Notes under the pieces: model-generated
Database searches by the model: none
Seen by the model: the letters and a program-made list of their open reading frames with translations, nothing else
What the model was told of the DNA's origin: nothing
Assembly (NCBI RefSeq): GCF_030687715.1
Contig: NZ_CP117445.1
Span: forward strand, 3,151,501 to 3,215,500
DNA: 64,000 nt
Direction: 5' to 3'
Source: Pseudomonas sp. FP2196
GTDB taxonomy: Bacteria > Pseudomonadota > Gammaproteobacteria > Pseudomonadales > Pseudomonadaceae
In this document: positions 27,138 through 34,592 of the stretch, piece after piece
Position numbering within the stretch: position 1 is the first letter of the stretch
How the letters are laid out: each line of letters opens with the position of its first letter
Translations under genes and position numbers: made by a program

Positions 27138-27292
27138 AGGCTCCGGCCAAAAAAGAGCGCATCTAAAACCATTCTGGCGCTCAGGTCATTTATTTCAATC
27201 GAGCAACATTCCTGCACCTTGGACATCAACCGGACATCGTCCGGCAAAATCCCTGAGGCACCCTGCACGCCTTCCAACTCAGGGGACTTTTC

Positions 27293-27607
27293 ATGAAGGT
27301 TTTGCATAGCCGTTACATTGCCGACGGCCATAACGCCAAGTATCCGTTGATCCTCAGCCAACGCACCACGGCACCCACGGAGGATACGCCGATCCTGTTT
27401 CAGGAGTTCTGCCTGGGGCTGGCCAGCGATCAGAGCCGCATCGTCCTGCGCCGCTATTTCGAACAGTACAGCCCGGCTAGCGCGCAATGGGTCGAGTACG
27501 CCCATTCGATTCCGACCGCCGACCTCATCCACTGGATCATGAGCCACGGCCAATTGCACATCGAGTGTTCGCAAGACACCCCGCCAAAGCACAAGGAATC
27601 GCATTGA
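27293..27607 (+). CDS. Hypothetical protein, 104 residues
   Basis: The ATG follows GGGGA at good spacing. The product (MKVLHSRYIADGHNAKYPLI, then LSQRTTAPTEDTPILFQEFC and a final helix DLIHWIMSHGQLHIECSQ) is soluble with no signal peptide. I recognise no family. Its TGA shares a base with the ATG of the lipoprotein gene (TGATG), so the two are coupled. Divergent placement opposite the two-component regulator suggests possible control by it. Confidence 0.7.
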   Translation: MKVLHSRYIADGHNAKYPLILSQRTTAPTEDTPILFQEFCLGLASDQSRIVLRRYFEQYSPASAQWVEYAHSIPTADLIHWIMSHGQLHIECSQDTPPKHKESH

Positions 27608-28266
27608 TGAGAAGCCATTGCCTGATGTCGATTTTGTGCACGGCGTCCCTGAGTCTGTCGGCTTGCAGCAGCCAAAAGGTCGAACATACCGGGTTTCTGC
27701 ACGACTACAGCGTATTGAAGGAGCACAAGTCGCCTTCGGGTCAGGACGTATTGGGTTGGGTCAGTCCGGCATTGGCCAGAGGTCGTTACACCCAGGCCTA
27801 TTTGGCGCCGAGTCAGTTCTATCCCAGCGTAGAGCCGACTGACCGGATTCCACTGAGTACGCTGTCCGGGGTGACCGAGTATTACGACGCAGCCCTCAGG
27901 CATGAACTGGGCAAAGTGCTGCAACTGGTGTCCACGCCCGGCCCGAATACGCTGATCGTCAGGCCGGCTATCACCCGGGTCAGTGCCAGCACCCAAGGCT
28001 TGCGATTTTATGAATGGCTGCCGGTCACACTGGTCGCGGCTGGCGTGAGCACCGCCACCGGCATCCGCGATCAGGACAGTGAAATCGCTACGGAAGTGTC
28101 GTTTGAGGACGGCTCTACCGGCGAAGTGGTGGCCGAAGTCGTGCGCAAGGGCACCGGCGTGCCGCTGGAAAACGACAAACAGGTGCTGAGCGCCGATGAC
28201 GTCAAAGTGGTACTCGATGGCTGGGCCAGTGATCTGGGTAAATCGTATGCGGTGATTAGGCGGTAG
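27607..28266 (+). CDS. DUF3313-like lipoprotein
   Basis: 219 residues. The start is the ATG at 27607 overlapping the preceding stop; the frame is open further upstream inside that gene. The signal peptide has a lipobox (SLSLSAC), giving Cys18 or so as the lipidated residue. The mature part (HTGFLHDYSVLKEHKSPSG, a VRPAITRVSASTQGL strand and a late VLDGWASDLGKSYAVIRR) matches the DUF3313 family of periplasmic lipoproteins, as I recall it. The function is unknown. It is an operon partner of the 104-residue protein. Confidence 0.75.
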   Translation: MRSHCLMSILCTASLSLSACSSQKVEHTGFLHDYSVLKEHKSPSGQDVLGWVSPALARGRYTQAYLAPSQFYPSVEPTDRIPLSTLSGVTEYYDAALRHELGKVLQLVSTPGPNTLIVRPAITRVSASTQGLRFYEWLPVTLVAAGVSTATGIRDQDSEIATEVSFEDGSTGEVVAEVVRKGTGVPLENDKQVLSADDVKVVLDGWASDLGKSYAVIRR

Positions 28267-28300
28267 ATCATCTGACGAATCAGGCTTTTTTTCAGAAGAC

Positions 28301-28378
28301 AGATCAAAAGATCGCAGCCTTCGGCAGCTCCTACACCGGCCTATGTAGAGGTTGCCGAAGGCTTCGATCTTTTGATCT
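28301..28378. repeat. REP pair (GATCGCAGCCTTCGGCAGC type)
   Basis: AGATCAAAAGATCGCAGCCT..CTCCTACA (28301-28335) and its inverted, imperfect copy (28344-28378) form a REP doublet just after the lipoprotein gene. The stretch 28379-28485 between it and the structured leader shows no gene. Confidence 0.85.
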
Positions 28379-28525
28379 AAACAGACGCGTTTAAAAGACA
28401 CCTCCCGAAACGCGCCCAAGGCTACACGACCTTGCGTAATTACCTACAGCTACGCCAGAATCCGCCGGCTTGTGCGCCTTGGGGGTGGGTTCTATTGTGG
28501 GTCGGTCGCTGACATATCAGCGATC

Positions 28526-28634
28526 GGGTCTCGCAGCCCGTTGATTTCTAGACGCACAACACCCGTCCTTTTTATGGCGGCTGTACGTGGGAGACCTTTG
28601 GGTCTGCCGGTTCTAGAGTCCCGGTCTGCGACCC
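28526..28634 (+). ncRNA. Putative C4-type antisense RNA / structured leader upstream of the DUF gene
   Basis: The 215-base leader 28490-28705 is full of helices. There is a hairpin TCGCTGA-CATA-TCAGCGA (28506-28523), and a long-range closing stem GGG/TCGCAG (28526-28536) with CTGCGA/CCC (28626-28634). Inside is AGACC-TTTG-GGTCT. On either side of that inner hairpin lie two segments complementary to the downstream mRNA. TGGCGGCT (28575-28582) pairs with AGCTGCCA (28641-28648, one G-U). TTCTAGAGTC (28611-28620) pairs with GACTCTAGGA (28688-28697, one G-U), which covers the ribosome site AGGAG. Two antisense segments flanking a hairpin and aimed at a downstream ribosome site is the layout of phage P1/P4 C4 RNA. 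The family assignment is inference; the pairings are read from sequence. Confidence 0.6.
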
Positions 28635-28640
28635 GCGTAT

Positions 28641-28698
28641 AGCTGCCACCTCCTTTTCGTATCGCAGCGAAATGTGGCAGCTCCGTCGACTCTAGGAG
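28641..28698 (+). promoter_or_regulatory. Target helix and sequestered ribosome site of the DUF gene
   Basis: AGCTGCCAC (28641-28649) and GTGGCAGCT (28674-28682) form a 9-bp hairpin. The ribosome site AGGAG (28694-28698) lies seven bases before the ATG at 28706, inside the segment that can pair with 28611-28620. The hairpin competes with the 28575-28582 antisense pairing, so open and closed states can be drawn. Confidence 0.6.
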
Positions 28699-28705
28699 CT
28701 TCACC

Positions 28706-29065
28706 ATGATCAAACCAACACCCAACCCGCCCGAAACCGACCCCACCTCCCCCTACGAATCCCTCGATTCAAGAAAGCTCAACGAAGCCGCCGACCGCGC
28801 CCTTGATCACTACCTCTGCCCGCCCGGGTCCACGCCGCCGCTACGTAAAACCCGCAGGATGTACGCCGTGACCGCGGACTTCAAAAACGAGGAGCTACTG
28901 GCCGATGCCTGCGAAACGCTCGCGTCAGCAAGAACCATCGCCAATGACTTCGCCCATCTCATACCCGCGTCGCAGCGCCGGACGCTGCAGGGCATTGCGC
29001 AACTGATCATGCTGGGGGAACTGGCGGTAAATCGGGTGCTGGATAATTTGCAACTACCGGACTGA
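28706..29065 (+). CDS. Small conserved Pseudomonas protein (DUF6124/DUF3077-like)
   Basis: 119 residues behind AGGAG at a spacing of seven. The N-terminus MIKPTPNPPETDPTSPYESL and the segment DSRKLNEAADRALDHYLCPP recur in multicopy small proteins of fluorescent pseudomonads, as I remember them. A helical second half (ELLADACETLASARTIANDF, then QGIAQLIMLGELAVNRVL) follows. There is no signal peptide or membrane helix. The function is unknown. The structured leader described above suggests translational control. Confidence 0.75.
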   Translation: MIKPTPNPPETDPTSPYESLDSRKLNEAADRALDHYLCPPGSTPPLRKTRRMYAVTADFKNEELLADACETLASARTIANDFAHLIPASQRRTLQGIAQLIMLGELAVNRVLDNLQLPD

Positions 29066-29087
29066 CATCAGACCACTATGACAACTT

Positions 29088-29162
29088 TAGGAGCTGCCGA
29101 AGGCTGCGATCTTTTGACCTTGAAAGGCAAAGTCAAAGGATCGCAGCCTTCGGCAGCTCCTA
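29088..29162. repeat. REP pair (TAGGAGCTGCCGAAGG type)
   Basis: TAGGAGCTGCCGAAGGCTGC and its inverted copy close a ~75-base palindrome right after the DUF gene. An apparent 75-codon frame through it is only the repeat read as protein. The remainder of 29066-29301 holds nothing else visible. Confidence 0.85.
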
Positions 29163-29301
29163 CGGGGATATCTGTCTACAGAGGAAAAAAAGCAGTTAGC
29201 GGTGAATTATTTCGTGTCCGCATGTATCTGACCCAAATAGCACGCGCCATCAAAAAGATGGCAACTACGCTGCAAGATGGATCAGTAAAGAGAAGACCCG
29301 G

Positions 29302-30807
29302 ATGAAATCACGTAAAAACAGCGTCAAACCGATCGGCCTGAAAGACATCACCATCGTCGACGACGCCAAGATGCGCAAAGCCATTACGGCCGCTGCACTC
29401 GGCAATGCCATGGAGTGGTTCGACTTTGGTGTATATGGCTTTGTGGCCTATGTCCTCGGCAAGGTGTTTTTCCCCGGCGCAGATCCCGGCACGCAAATGA
29501 TCGCCGCGCTGGCGACGTTCTCCGTGCCCTTCCTGATCCGGCCTTTGGGCGGACTGTTCTTCGGCGCGTTGGGCGACAAGTACGGGCGGCAGAAAGTCCT
29601 CGCCGCGACCATCGTCATCATGTCGCTGAGCACCTTCGCCATCGGTTTGATTCCGTCCTATGCCTCGATCGGCATCTGGGCACCGATCCTGTTGTTACTG
29701 GCGAAAATGGCCCAAGGCTTCTCGGTCGGTGGCGAATACACCGGCGCCTCGATCTTCGTCGCCGAATATGCACCCGACCGCAAACGCGGATTCCTCGGCA
29801 GTTGGCTGGATTTCGGCTCGATTGCCGGTTTTGTGTTGGGTGCCGGTGTCGTGGTGTTGATCTCCACGACGCTGGGCGAAGCAAAGTTCGAGGAATGGGG
29901 CTGGCGTCTGCCGTTCTTCCTCGCCCTGCCGCTGGGCATGATTGGCCTGTATCTGCGTCACGCCCTCGAAGAAACCCCGGCGTTCCAGCAGCACGTGGAA
30001 CAACTCGAACAAGGCGACCGCGAAGGTCTGGCCGGCGGCCCGAAAGTGTCGTTCAAGGAAGTCGCCACCAAACACTGGCGCAGCCTGATGACTTGCATTG
30101 GCGTGGTGGCCGTGACCAACGTCACTTACTACATGCTGCTCACCTACATGCCGAGCTACCTGTCGCACAACCTGCACTACAGCGAAAACCGTGGCGTGCT
30201 GATCATTATCGCGATCATGGTTGGCATGTTGTTCGTGCAGCCGTTGATTGGTTTTGTCAGCGACAAAATCGGCCGCAAGCCTTTCATTGTCGTCGGCAGC
30301 ATCGGCCTGTTCATCCTCGCCATTCCGGCGTTCATGCTGATCAACAGCGGCAAGATCGGCCTGATCTTCGCCGGCCTGCTGATGCTGGCGGTGCTGCTGA
30401 ACTTCTTCATCGGCGTGATGGCCTCGACCCTGCCGGCGATGTTCCCCACGCACATTCGCTACAGCGCATTGGCCGCGGCATTTAACGTTTCGGTACTGAT
30501 CGCCGGCCTGACCCCGACTGTTGTGGCCTGGCTGGTTGAGAGCACCAACGATCTGTATATGCCGGCGTATTACCTGATGGTGATTGCCGTGGTCGGTCTG
30601 GTCACTGGCGTGACCATGAAAGAAACGGCGAACAAACCACTGCGCGGCGCGGCGCCGGCGGCCTCTGACCTTGAGGAAGCGAAAGAGCTGCTGCAAGAGC
30701 ATCACGACAACATCGAACAGAAAATCGAAGACATCGACGCTGAAATTGCCGAGCTGGAAGCCAAGCGCAAGAATCTGGTGCAGCAGCATCCGCGGATTAA
30801 CGAGTAA
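29302..30807 (+). CDS. proP: ProP-like MFS osmoprotectant/proton symporter
   Basis: 501 residues, the length of E. coli ProP. Twelve hydrophobic segments are present, with NAMEWFDFGVYGF in helix 1 and GDKYGRQKVLA in loop 2-3. The segment AKMAQGFSVGGEYTGASIFVAEYAP is a signature of the metabolite:H+ symporter branch. The C-terminal tail (EEAKELLQEHHDNIEQKIED, then IDAEIAELEAKRKNLVQQ) is a heptad coiled coil, a feature of osmosensing ProP. It would import proline or glycine betaine under osmotic stress. It is flanked by REP elements and stands alone. The 284 bases after it (30808-31091) show no gene apart from a possible 15-codon leader. Confidence 0.88.
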   Translation: MKSRKNSVKPIGLKDITIVDDAKMRKAITAAALGNAMEWFDFGVYGFVAYVLGKVFFPGADPGTQMIAALATFSVPFLIRPLGGLFFGALGDKYGRQKVLAATIVIMSLSTFAIGLIPSYASIGIWAPILLLLAKMAQGFSVGGEYTGASIFVAEYAPDRKRGFLGSWLDFGSIAGFVLGAGVVVLISTTLGEAKFEEWGWRLPFFLALPLGMIGLYLRHALEETPAFQQHVEQLEQGDREGLAGGPKVSFKEVATKHWRSLMTCIGVVAVTNVTYYMLLTYMPSYLSHNLHYSENRGVLIIIAIMVGMLFVQPLIGFVSDKIGRKPFIVVGSIGLFILAIPAFMLINSGKIGLIFAGLLMLAVLLNFFIGVMASTLPAMFPTHIRYSALAAAFNVSVLIAGLTPTVVAWLVESTNDLYMPAYYLMVIAVVGLVTGVTMKETANKPLRGAAPAASDLEEAKELLQEHHDNIEQKIEDIDAEIAELEAKRKNLVQQHPRINE

Positions 30808-31091
30808 AACCCTGTTGCGATGGAGTTTTCTCCCTCGCAACCCCCTTCACTGATCGATCGGTTCTTCAGCGCTTGTCAGAATGCCGTGGCGGATCAACTT
30901 CAAACCACTGCGCGTTAGCGAACCGATGGCGTCAGTCGGGAGAAATTCGGTGGGAGATCAATCCCGCCGATTACTCCGCGCCCGGCTTGGTGTTAAATAG
31001 GCGCCAGTCTTAACCTTGTCGCGTAAAGCCGTGCCACGAGAACCGCTATGAACACCTCTTCCAACGCCCCACTGCTAACGGTGGTGACCGC

Positions 31092-32795
31092 ATGATCGAA
31101 GTCACCGAAGTTTCCATCGCCCAACTGCGCGCCGCGCTCGAATCCGGCCAGACCACGTCCGTTGAACTGGTGCAGGCCTATCTGGCCCGCATTGATGCTT
31201 ACGACGGCGCCGACACACCGACCGCGCTGAATGCTGTGGTTGTGCGCAATCCAGAAGCGCTGAAGGAAGCCGAAGCCTCCGATGCCCGTCGCGCCAAAGG
31301 CCAAACCCTGAGCCCGCTCGACGGCATTCCTTACACCGCCAAGGACAGTTATCTGGTCAAGGGCCTGACGGCGGCGTCCGGCAGCCCGGCGTTCGCCGAT
31401 CTGGTTGCCTATCGCGACGCCTTCACCATCGAGCGCCTGCGTGGTGCCGGGGCGATTTGCCTGGGCAAGACCAACATGCCGCCGATGGCTAATGGCGGGA
31501 TGCAGCGCGGGGTTTATGGCCGCGCCGAGAGCCCGTATAACGCCGATTACCTCACTGCTCCATTCGCTTCTGGTTCGTCCAATGGCGCCGGCACTGCCAC
31601 AGCCGCAAGTTTCGCTGCGTTCGGTCTGGCCGAAGAAACCTGGTCCAGCGGTCGCGGCCCTGCGTCGAACAATGGTTTGTGCGCTTACACGCCGTCGCGT
31701 GGGGTGATCTCGGTGCGCGGCAACTGGCCGTTGACTCCGACCATGGACGTCGTGGTGCCCTACGCCCGCACCATGGCCGACCTGCTGGAAGTGCTCGACA
31801 TCGTTGTCGCCGAAGACCCGGACACCCGCGGCGACCTGTGGCGGCTGCAACCGTGGGTGCCAATCCCGAGCGTCAGCTCCGTGCGCCCCGCCGCTTACGC
31901 CGAACTGGCCGCCGACCGCACCGCGCTGGCCGGCAAGCGTTTTGCCGTACCGCGCATGTTCATCAACGCCGACCCTGAGGCTGGCACCAGTGAAGCGCCG
32001 GGGATCGGCGGCCCGACCGGCCAGCGCATCAACACCCGCGCTTCGGTAATCGACCTTTGGAAACAGGCGCGTCAGGCCCTCGAAGCCGCCGGCGCCGAAG
32101 TCATCGAAACCGACTTTCCGCTGGTGTCCAACTGCGAAGGCGATCGTCCTGGTGCGCCGACCGTGTTCACCCGTGGACTGGTCTCGAAAGAGTTCCTCCA
32201 CCACGAACTGTGGGATCTGACCGCGTGGGCGTTCGACGACTTCCTGCAAGCCAACGGTGACCCGAAACTCAATCGTCTGGTCGACGTCGACGGACCGAAA
32301 ATCTTCCCGCATGAGCCGGGCACCCTGCCCAATCGTGAGGGTGATCTGGTGGCCGGCATGGACGAATACGTGCGCATGGCCGAGCGTGGCATTACGCCGT
32401 GGAACGAAATCTCCACCGTGCCCGACGGCCTGCGCGGCCTCGAACAGACCCGACGCCTCGACCTCGAAGACTGGATGGACAAACTCGGCCTAGACGCCGT
32501 GCTGTTTCCGACCGTCGCCGACGTCGGCCCGGCAGATGCCGACGTCAACCCGGAATCGGCCGACATTGCCTGGAGCAACGGGATCTGGGTCGCCAACGGC
32601 AACCTCGCCATTCGCCACCTCGGCGTGCCAACCGTCACCGTGCCGATGGGCGTGATGGCCGATATCGGCATGCCGGTCGGCCTGACTTTCGCTGGCCGTG
32701 CCTACGACGATTCGAGCCTGCTGCGTCTGGCGGCGGCGTTTGAATCGACCGGCAGCAAGCGCATGATCCCGCCACGCACGCCACCGCTGTCGTAA
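31092..32795 (+). CDS. Amidase signature family enzyme
   Basis: 567 residues. The Ser-cisSer-Lys triad can be placed: Lys84 in YTAKDSY, the SGSSNG loop (Ser162/163) and Ser186 in ETWSSGRGPAS, which aligns with the usual DTGGSIRIPAS. The WSS replacement of TGG marks a distinct subgroup. No signal peptide. These enzymes hydrolyse amides or ureides; the substrate is not evident. The ATG overlaps the TGA of a 15-codon upstream frame (31048-31095) in the ATGA arrangement, which may couple translation. Confidence 0.85.
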   Translation: MIEVTEVSIAQLRAALESGQTTSVELVQAYLARIDAYDGADTPTALNAVVVRNPEALKEAEASDARRAKGQTLSPLDGIPYTAKDSYLVKGLTAASGSPAFADLVAYRDAFTIERLRGAGAICLGKTNMPPMANGGMQRGVYGRAESPYNADYLTAPFASGSSNGAGTATAASFAAFGLAEETWSSGRGPASNNGLCAYTPSRGVISVRGNWPLTPTMDVVVPYARTMADLLEVLDIVVAEDPDTRGDLWRLQPWVPIPSVSSVRPAAYAELAADRTALAGKRFAVPRMFINADPEAGTSEAPGIGGPTGQRINTRASVIDLWKQARQALEAAGAEVIETDFPLVSNCEGDRPGAPTVFTRGLVSKEFLHHELWDLTAWAFDDFLQANGDPKLNRLVDVDGPKIFPHEPGTLPNREGDLVAGMDEYVRMAERGITPWNEISTVPDGLRGLEQTRRLDLEDWMDKLGLDAVLFPTVADVGPADADVNPESADIAWSNGIWVANGNLAIRHLGVPTVTVPMGVMADIGMPVGLTFAGRAYDDSSLLRLAAAFESTGSKRMIPPRTPPLS

Positions 32796-32853
32796 CGCGA
32801 TCAACACTCTGGAAATGCGGTGTGTCAGCCGACAGATATGTTGCCTGACACAC

Positions 32854-33084
32854 CGCCATCGCTGGCAAGCCAGCTCCCACAGAGATTCAGGGAGTGCTCA
32901 CCGGTGGTGACCACACACAAGCCCTTGTAGGAGTGAGCCTGCTCGCGATAGCGGTGGGTCTGGCGCATCAATATTGACTGTGCCGACGCCATCGCGAGCA
33001 GGCTCACGCCTACAGGGTTTGGGTTGAATGAGGATTTTGTGACCGGAGCAGAAACCTGTGGGAGCTGGCTTGCCAGCGATGGCG
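32854..33084. repeat. Nested REP elements (two families, one inside the other)
   Basis: The outer arms are a perfect 29-bp inverted pair (32854-32882 and 33056-33084), containing CTGGCAAGCCAGCTCCCAC. Between them is an inner inverted pair of another REP type (32926-32949 and 32991-33014), containing GAGCCTGCTCGCGAT. Together they fill most of the 407-base gap between amidase and porin genes; nothing else is visible there. Confidence 0.85.
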
Positions 33085-33202
33085 TCAGCGCATGCGCAAC
33101 CTCATGATCTGACAGCCACAGCAATTCAGCACATCCGCTCAATCGTCCTTTCTGAATTCCCGCGATCATCCCGGCCACCTTCATTGCCGCTGGCCACTGA
33201 CC

Positions 33203-34495
33203 ATGATCGACTGCGCCCCCTCGCGTATCACCCTGCTCGCCTTGCTCTGTGGTCTGAACACAGCCCACGCCAGCGGTTTCTTCGACGACGCCAAAAGCGA
33301 AGTACTCAGCCGTAACTTCTACCTGAGCAACGACTACCGCTCGCCCACGCCGTCCGGCAAAAACTACAAACAGGAATGGGCACAAGGGTTTATCGGTACT
33401 TTTTCATCAGGTTTCACAGAAGGCACGATTGGATTTGGCCTCGACGCCCACGCCTTTACCGGCGTGAAACTCGACGGCGGAAGAGGCCACTCCGGCACCG
33501 GTTTGCTGCCAGTCGACAGCGACGGCCGCAGCGAAAACAATTACTCCAGCGCTGGTGGCGCCCTAAAGTTAAAAGCCTCGCGCACCACCCTCGCGTTCGG
33601 CGAAATGACCGTGGAAACGCCGGTGTTCGACACTTCAGACAAACGTCTGCAACCGGAATACGCCACGGGTTTTCTGCTCAACAGCCGTGAAATCGACAAC
33701 GTCAATCTGCAGGCCGGCCATTTCACCGCGTTCAAGAATCAGGACAGTTCTTCCGGCAAAGGCGATTTTTACGGCTACGGTGCCAGCACCGAACACGGCT
33801 CGATCAGTTTTATCGGCGCCGACCTGTTCGGCGACAACCCGCTGGGCGGCGCACTGTATGCGTCTGAACTGACCGATACCTGGCACCAGTACTACGGTAA
33901 TCTGCACTTCAAACAATCTGGCGTGCTGCTCGACGCCAACCTCTATCACACCCGCGACACAGGCCAGGCGCTGGCCGGGGAAATCGATAACACTGCATTC
34001 AGCCTGTCCGGCAAATACACCTTCGGCCCGCATGCCGTCATGCTCGGCTGGCAACGGATCAATGGCGACACACCGTTCGATTTCGTCGGCGGCGACTCCA
34101 TCTACTTGGCCAACTCGATCAAATACGCCGACTTCAACGGCGCCGGCGAACGTTCCTGGCAAGCACGCTACGACCTCGACCTCGGCGCCTTTGGCATCCC
34201 CGGCCTCAGTTTCATGACCCGCTACGTCTCAGGCAGCCACATCGATGGCACCCATGCGCCCAAGGGCGGCGCCTACAACCCGTTCGATGCCGACAGCGGC
34301 GAATACCAGCCACAGCAAGGTGACGGCGGCAAGCACTGGGAGCGCGACATCGATTTGAAGTACATCGTGCAGTCGGGGGCGGCGAAGGATTTGTCGGTGC
34401 AGGTATCGCATGTTTCGCACCGGGCCAATGAAGCTCAGGCGGGGGATGATATTGATCGGATCTATGTGGTGGTGCAGTACCCGTTGGGCTTCTGA
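33203..34495 (+). CDS. OprD-family outer-membrane porin
   Basis: 430 residues with a signal peptide ending near NTAHA. The mature start SGFFDDAKSEVLSRNFYLSND is the OprD/OpdK family N-terminus. The family's NYSSAGGALKLKAS, RLQPEYATGFLLNSREIDNV and SFMTRYVSGSHIDGTH segments are present, and the end HVSHRANEAQAGDDIDRIYVVVQYPLGF closes the barrel with a terminal aromatic. OprD porins admit amino acids or carboxylates. The amidase upstream may point to a shared substrate, but a 407-base REP-filled gap separates them. The start lacks a clear ribosome site. Confidence 0.85.
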   Translation: MIDCAPSRITLLALLCGLNTAHASGFFDDAKSEVLSRNFYLSNDYRSPTPSGKNYKQEWAQGFIGTFSSGFTEGTIGFGLDAHAFTGVKLDGGRGHSGTGLLPVDSDGRSENNYSSAGGALKLKASRTTLAFGEMTVETPVFDTSDKRLQPEYATGFLLNSREIDNVNLQAGHFTAFKNQDSSSGKGDFYGYGASTEHGSISFIGADLFGDNPLGGALYASELTDTWHQYYGNLHFKQSGVLLDANLYHTRDTGQALAGEIDNTAFSLSGKYTFGPHAVMLGWQRINGDTPFDFVGGDSIYLANSIKYADFNGAGERSWQARYDLDLGAFGIPGLSFMTRYVSGSHIDGTHAPKGGAYNPFDADSGEYQPQQGDGGKHWERDIDLKYIVQSGAAKDLSVQVSHVSHRANEAQAGDDIDRIYVVVQYPLGF

Positions 34496-34592
34496 AACGG
34501 GTGACCGACAATGTGGGTGAAGAAGCTCACAAAAAAGCGACTTTAAGAATCGTCTTATGCCCCGCGGATGGCACAGTCCTTACAGTGTGGCG

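Noticed and set aside
28492..28746. Minus-strand 84-codon frame across the structured leader
   Set aside because: It covers RNA helices and the start of the DUF gene on the other strand, with no ribosome site or family resemblance.
28300..29162. CRISPR array from repeated GATCGCAGCCTTCGGCAGC units
   Set aside because: Copies are inverted doublets scattered between genes without regular spacers; they are REP elements. No Cas genes are present in the window.
29078..29305. 75-codon frame after the DUF gene
   Set aside because: It reads through a REP palindrome and its product is the repeat translated; no ribosome site.
34557..34592. Earlier start of hybrid kinase 1
   Set aside because: The added residues are not membrane-like and there is no better ribosome site; it remains possible but was not preferred.
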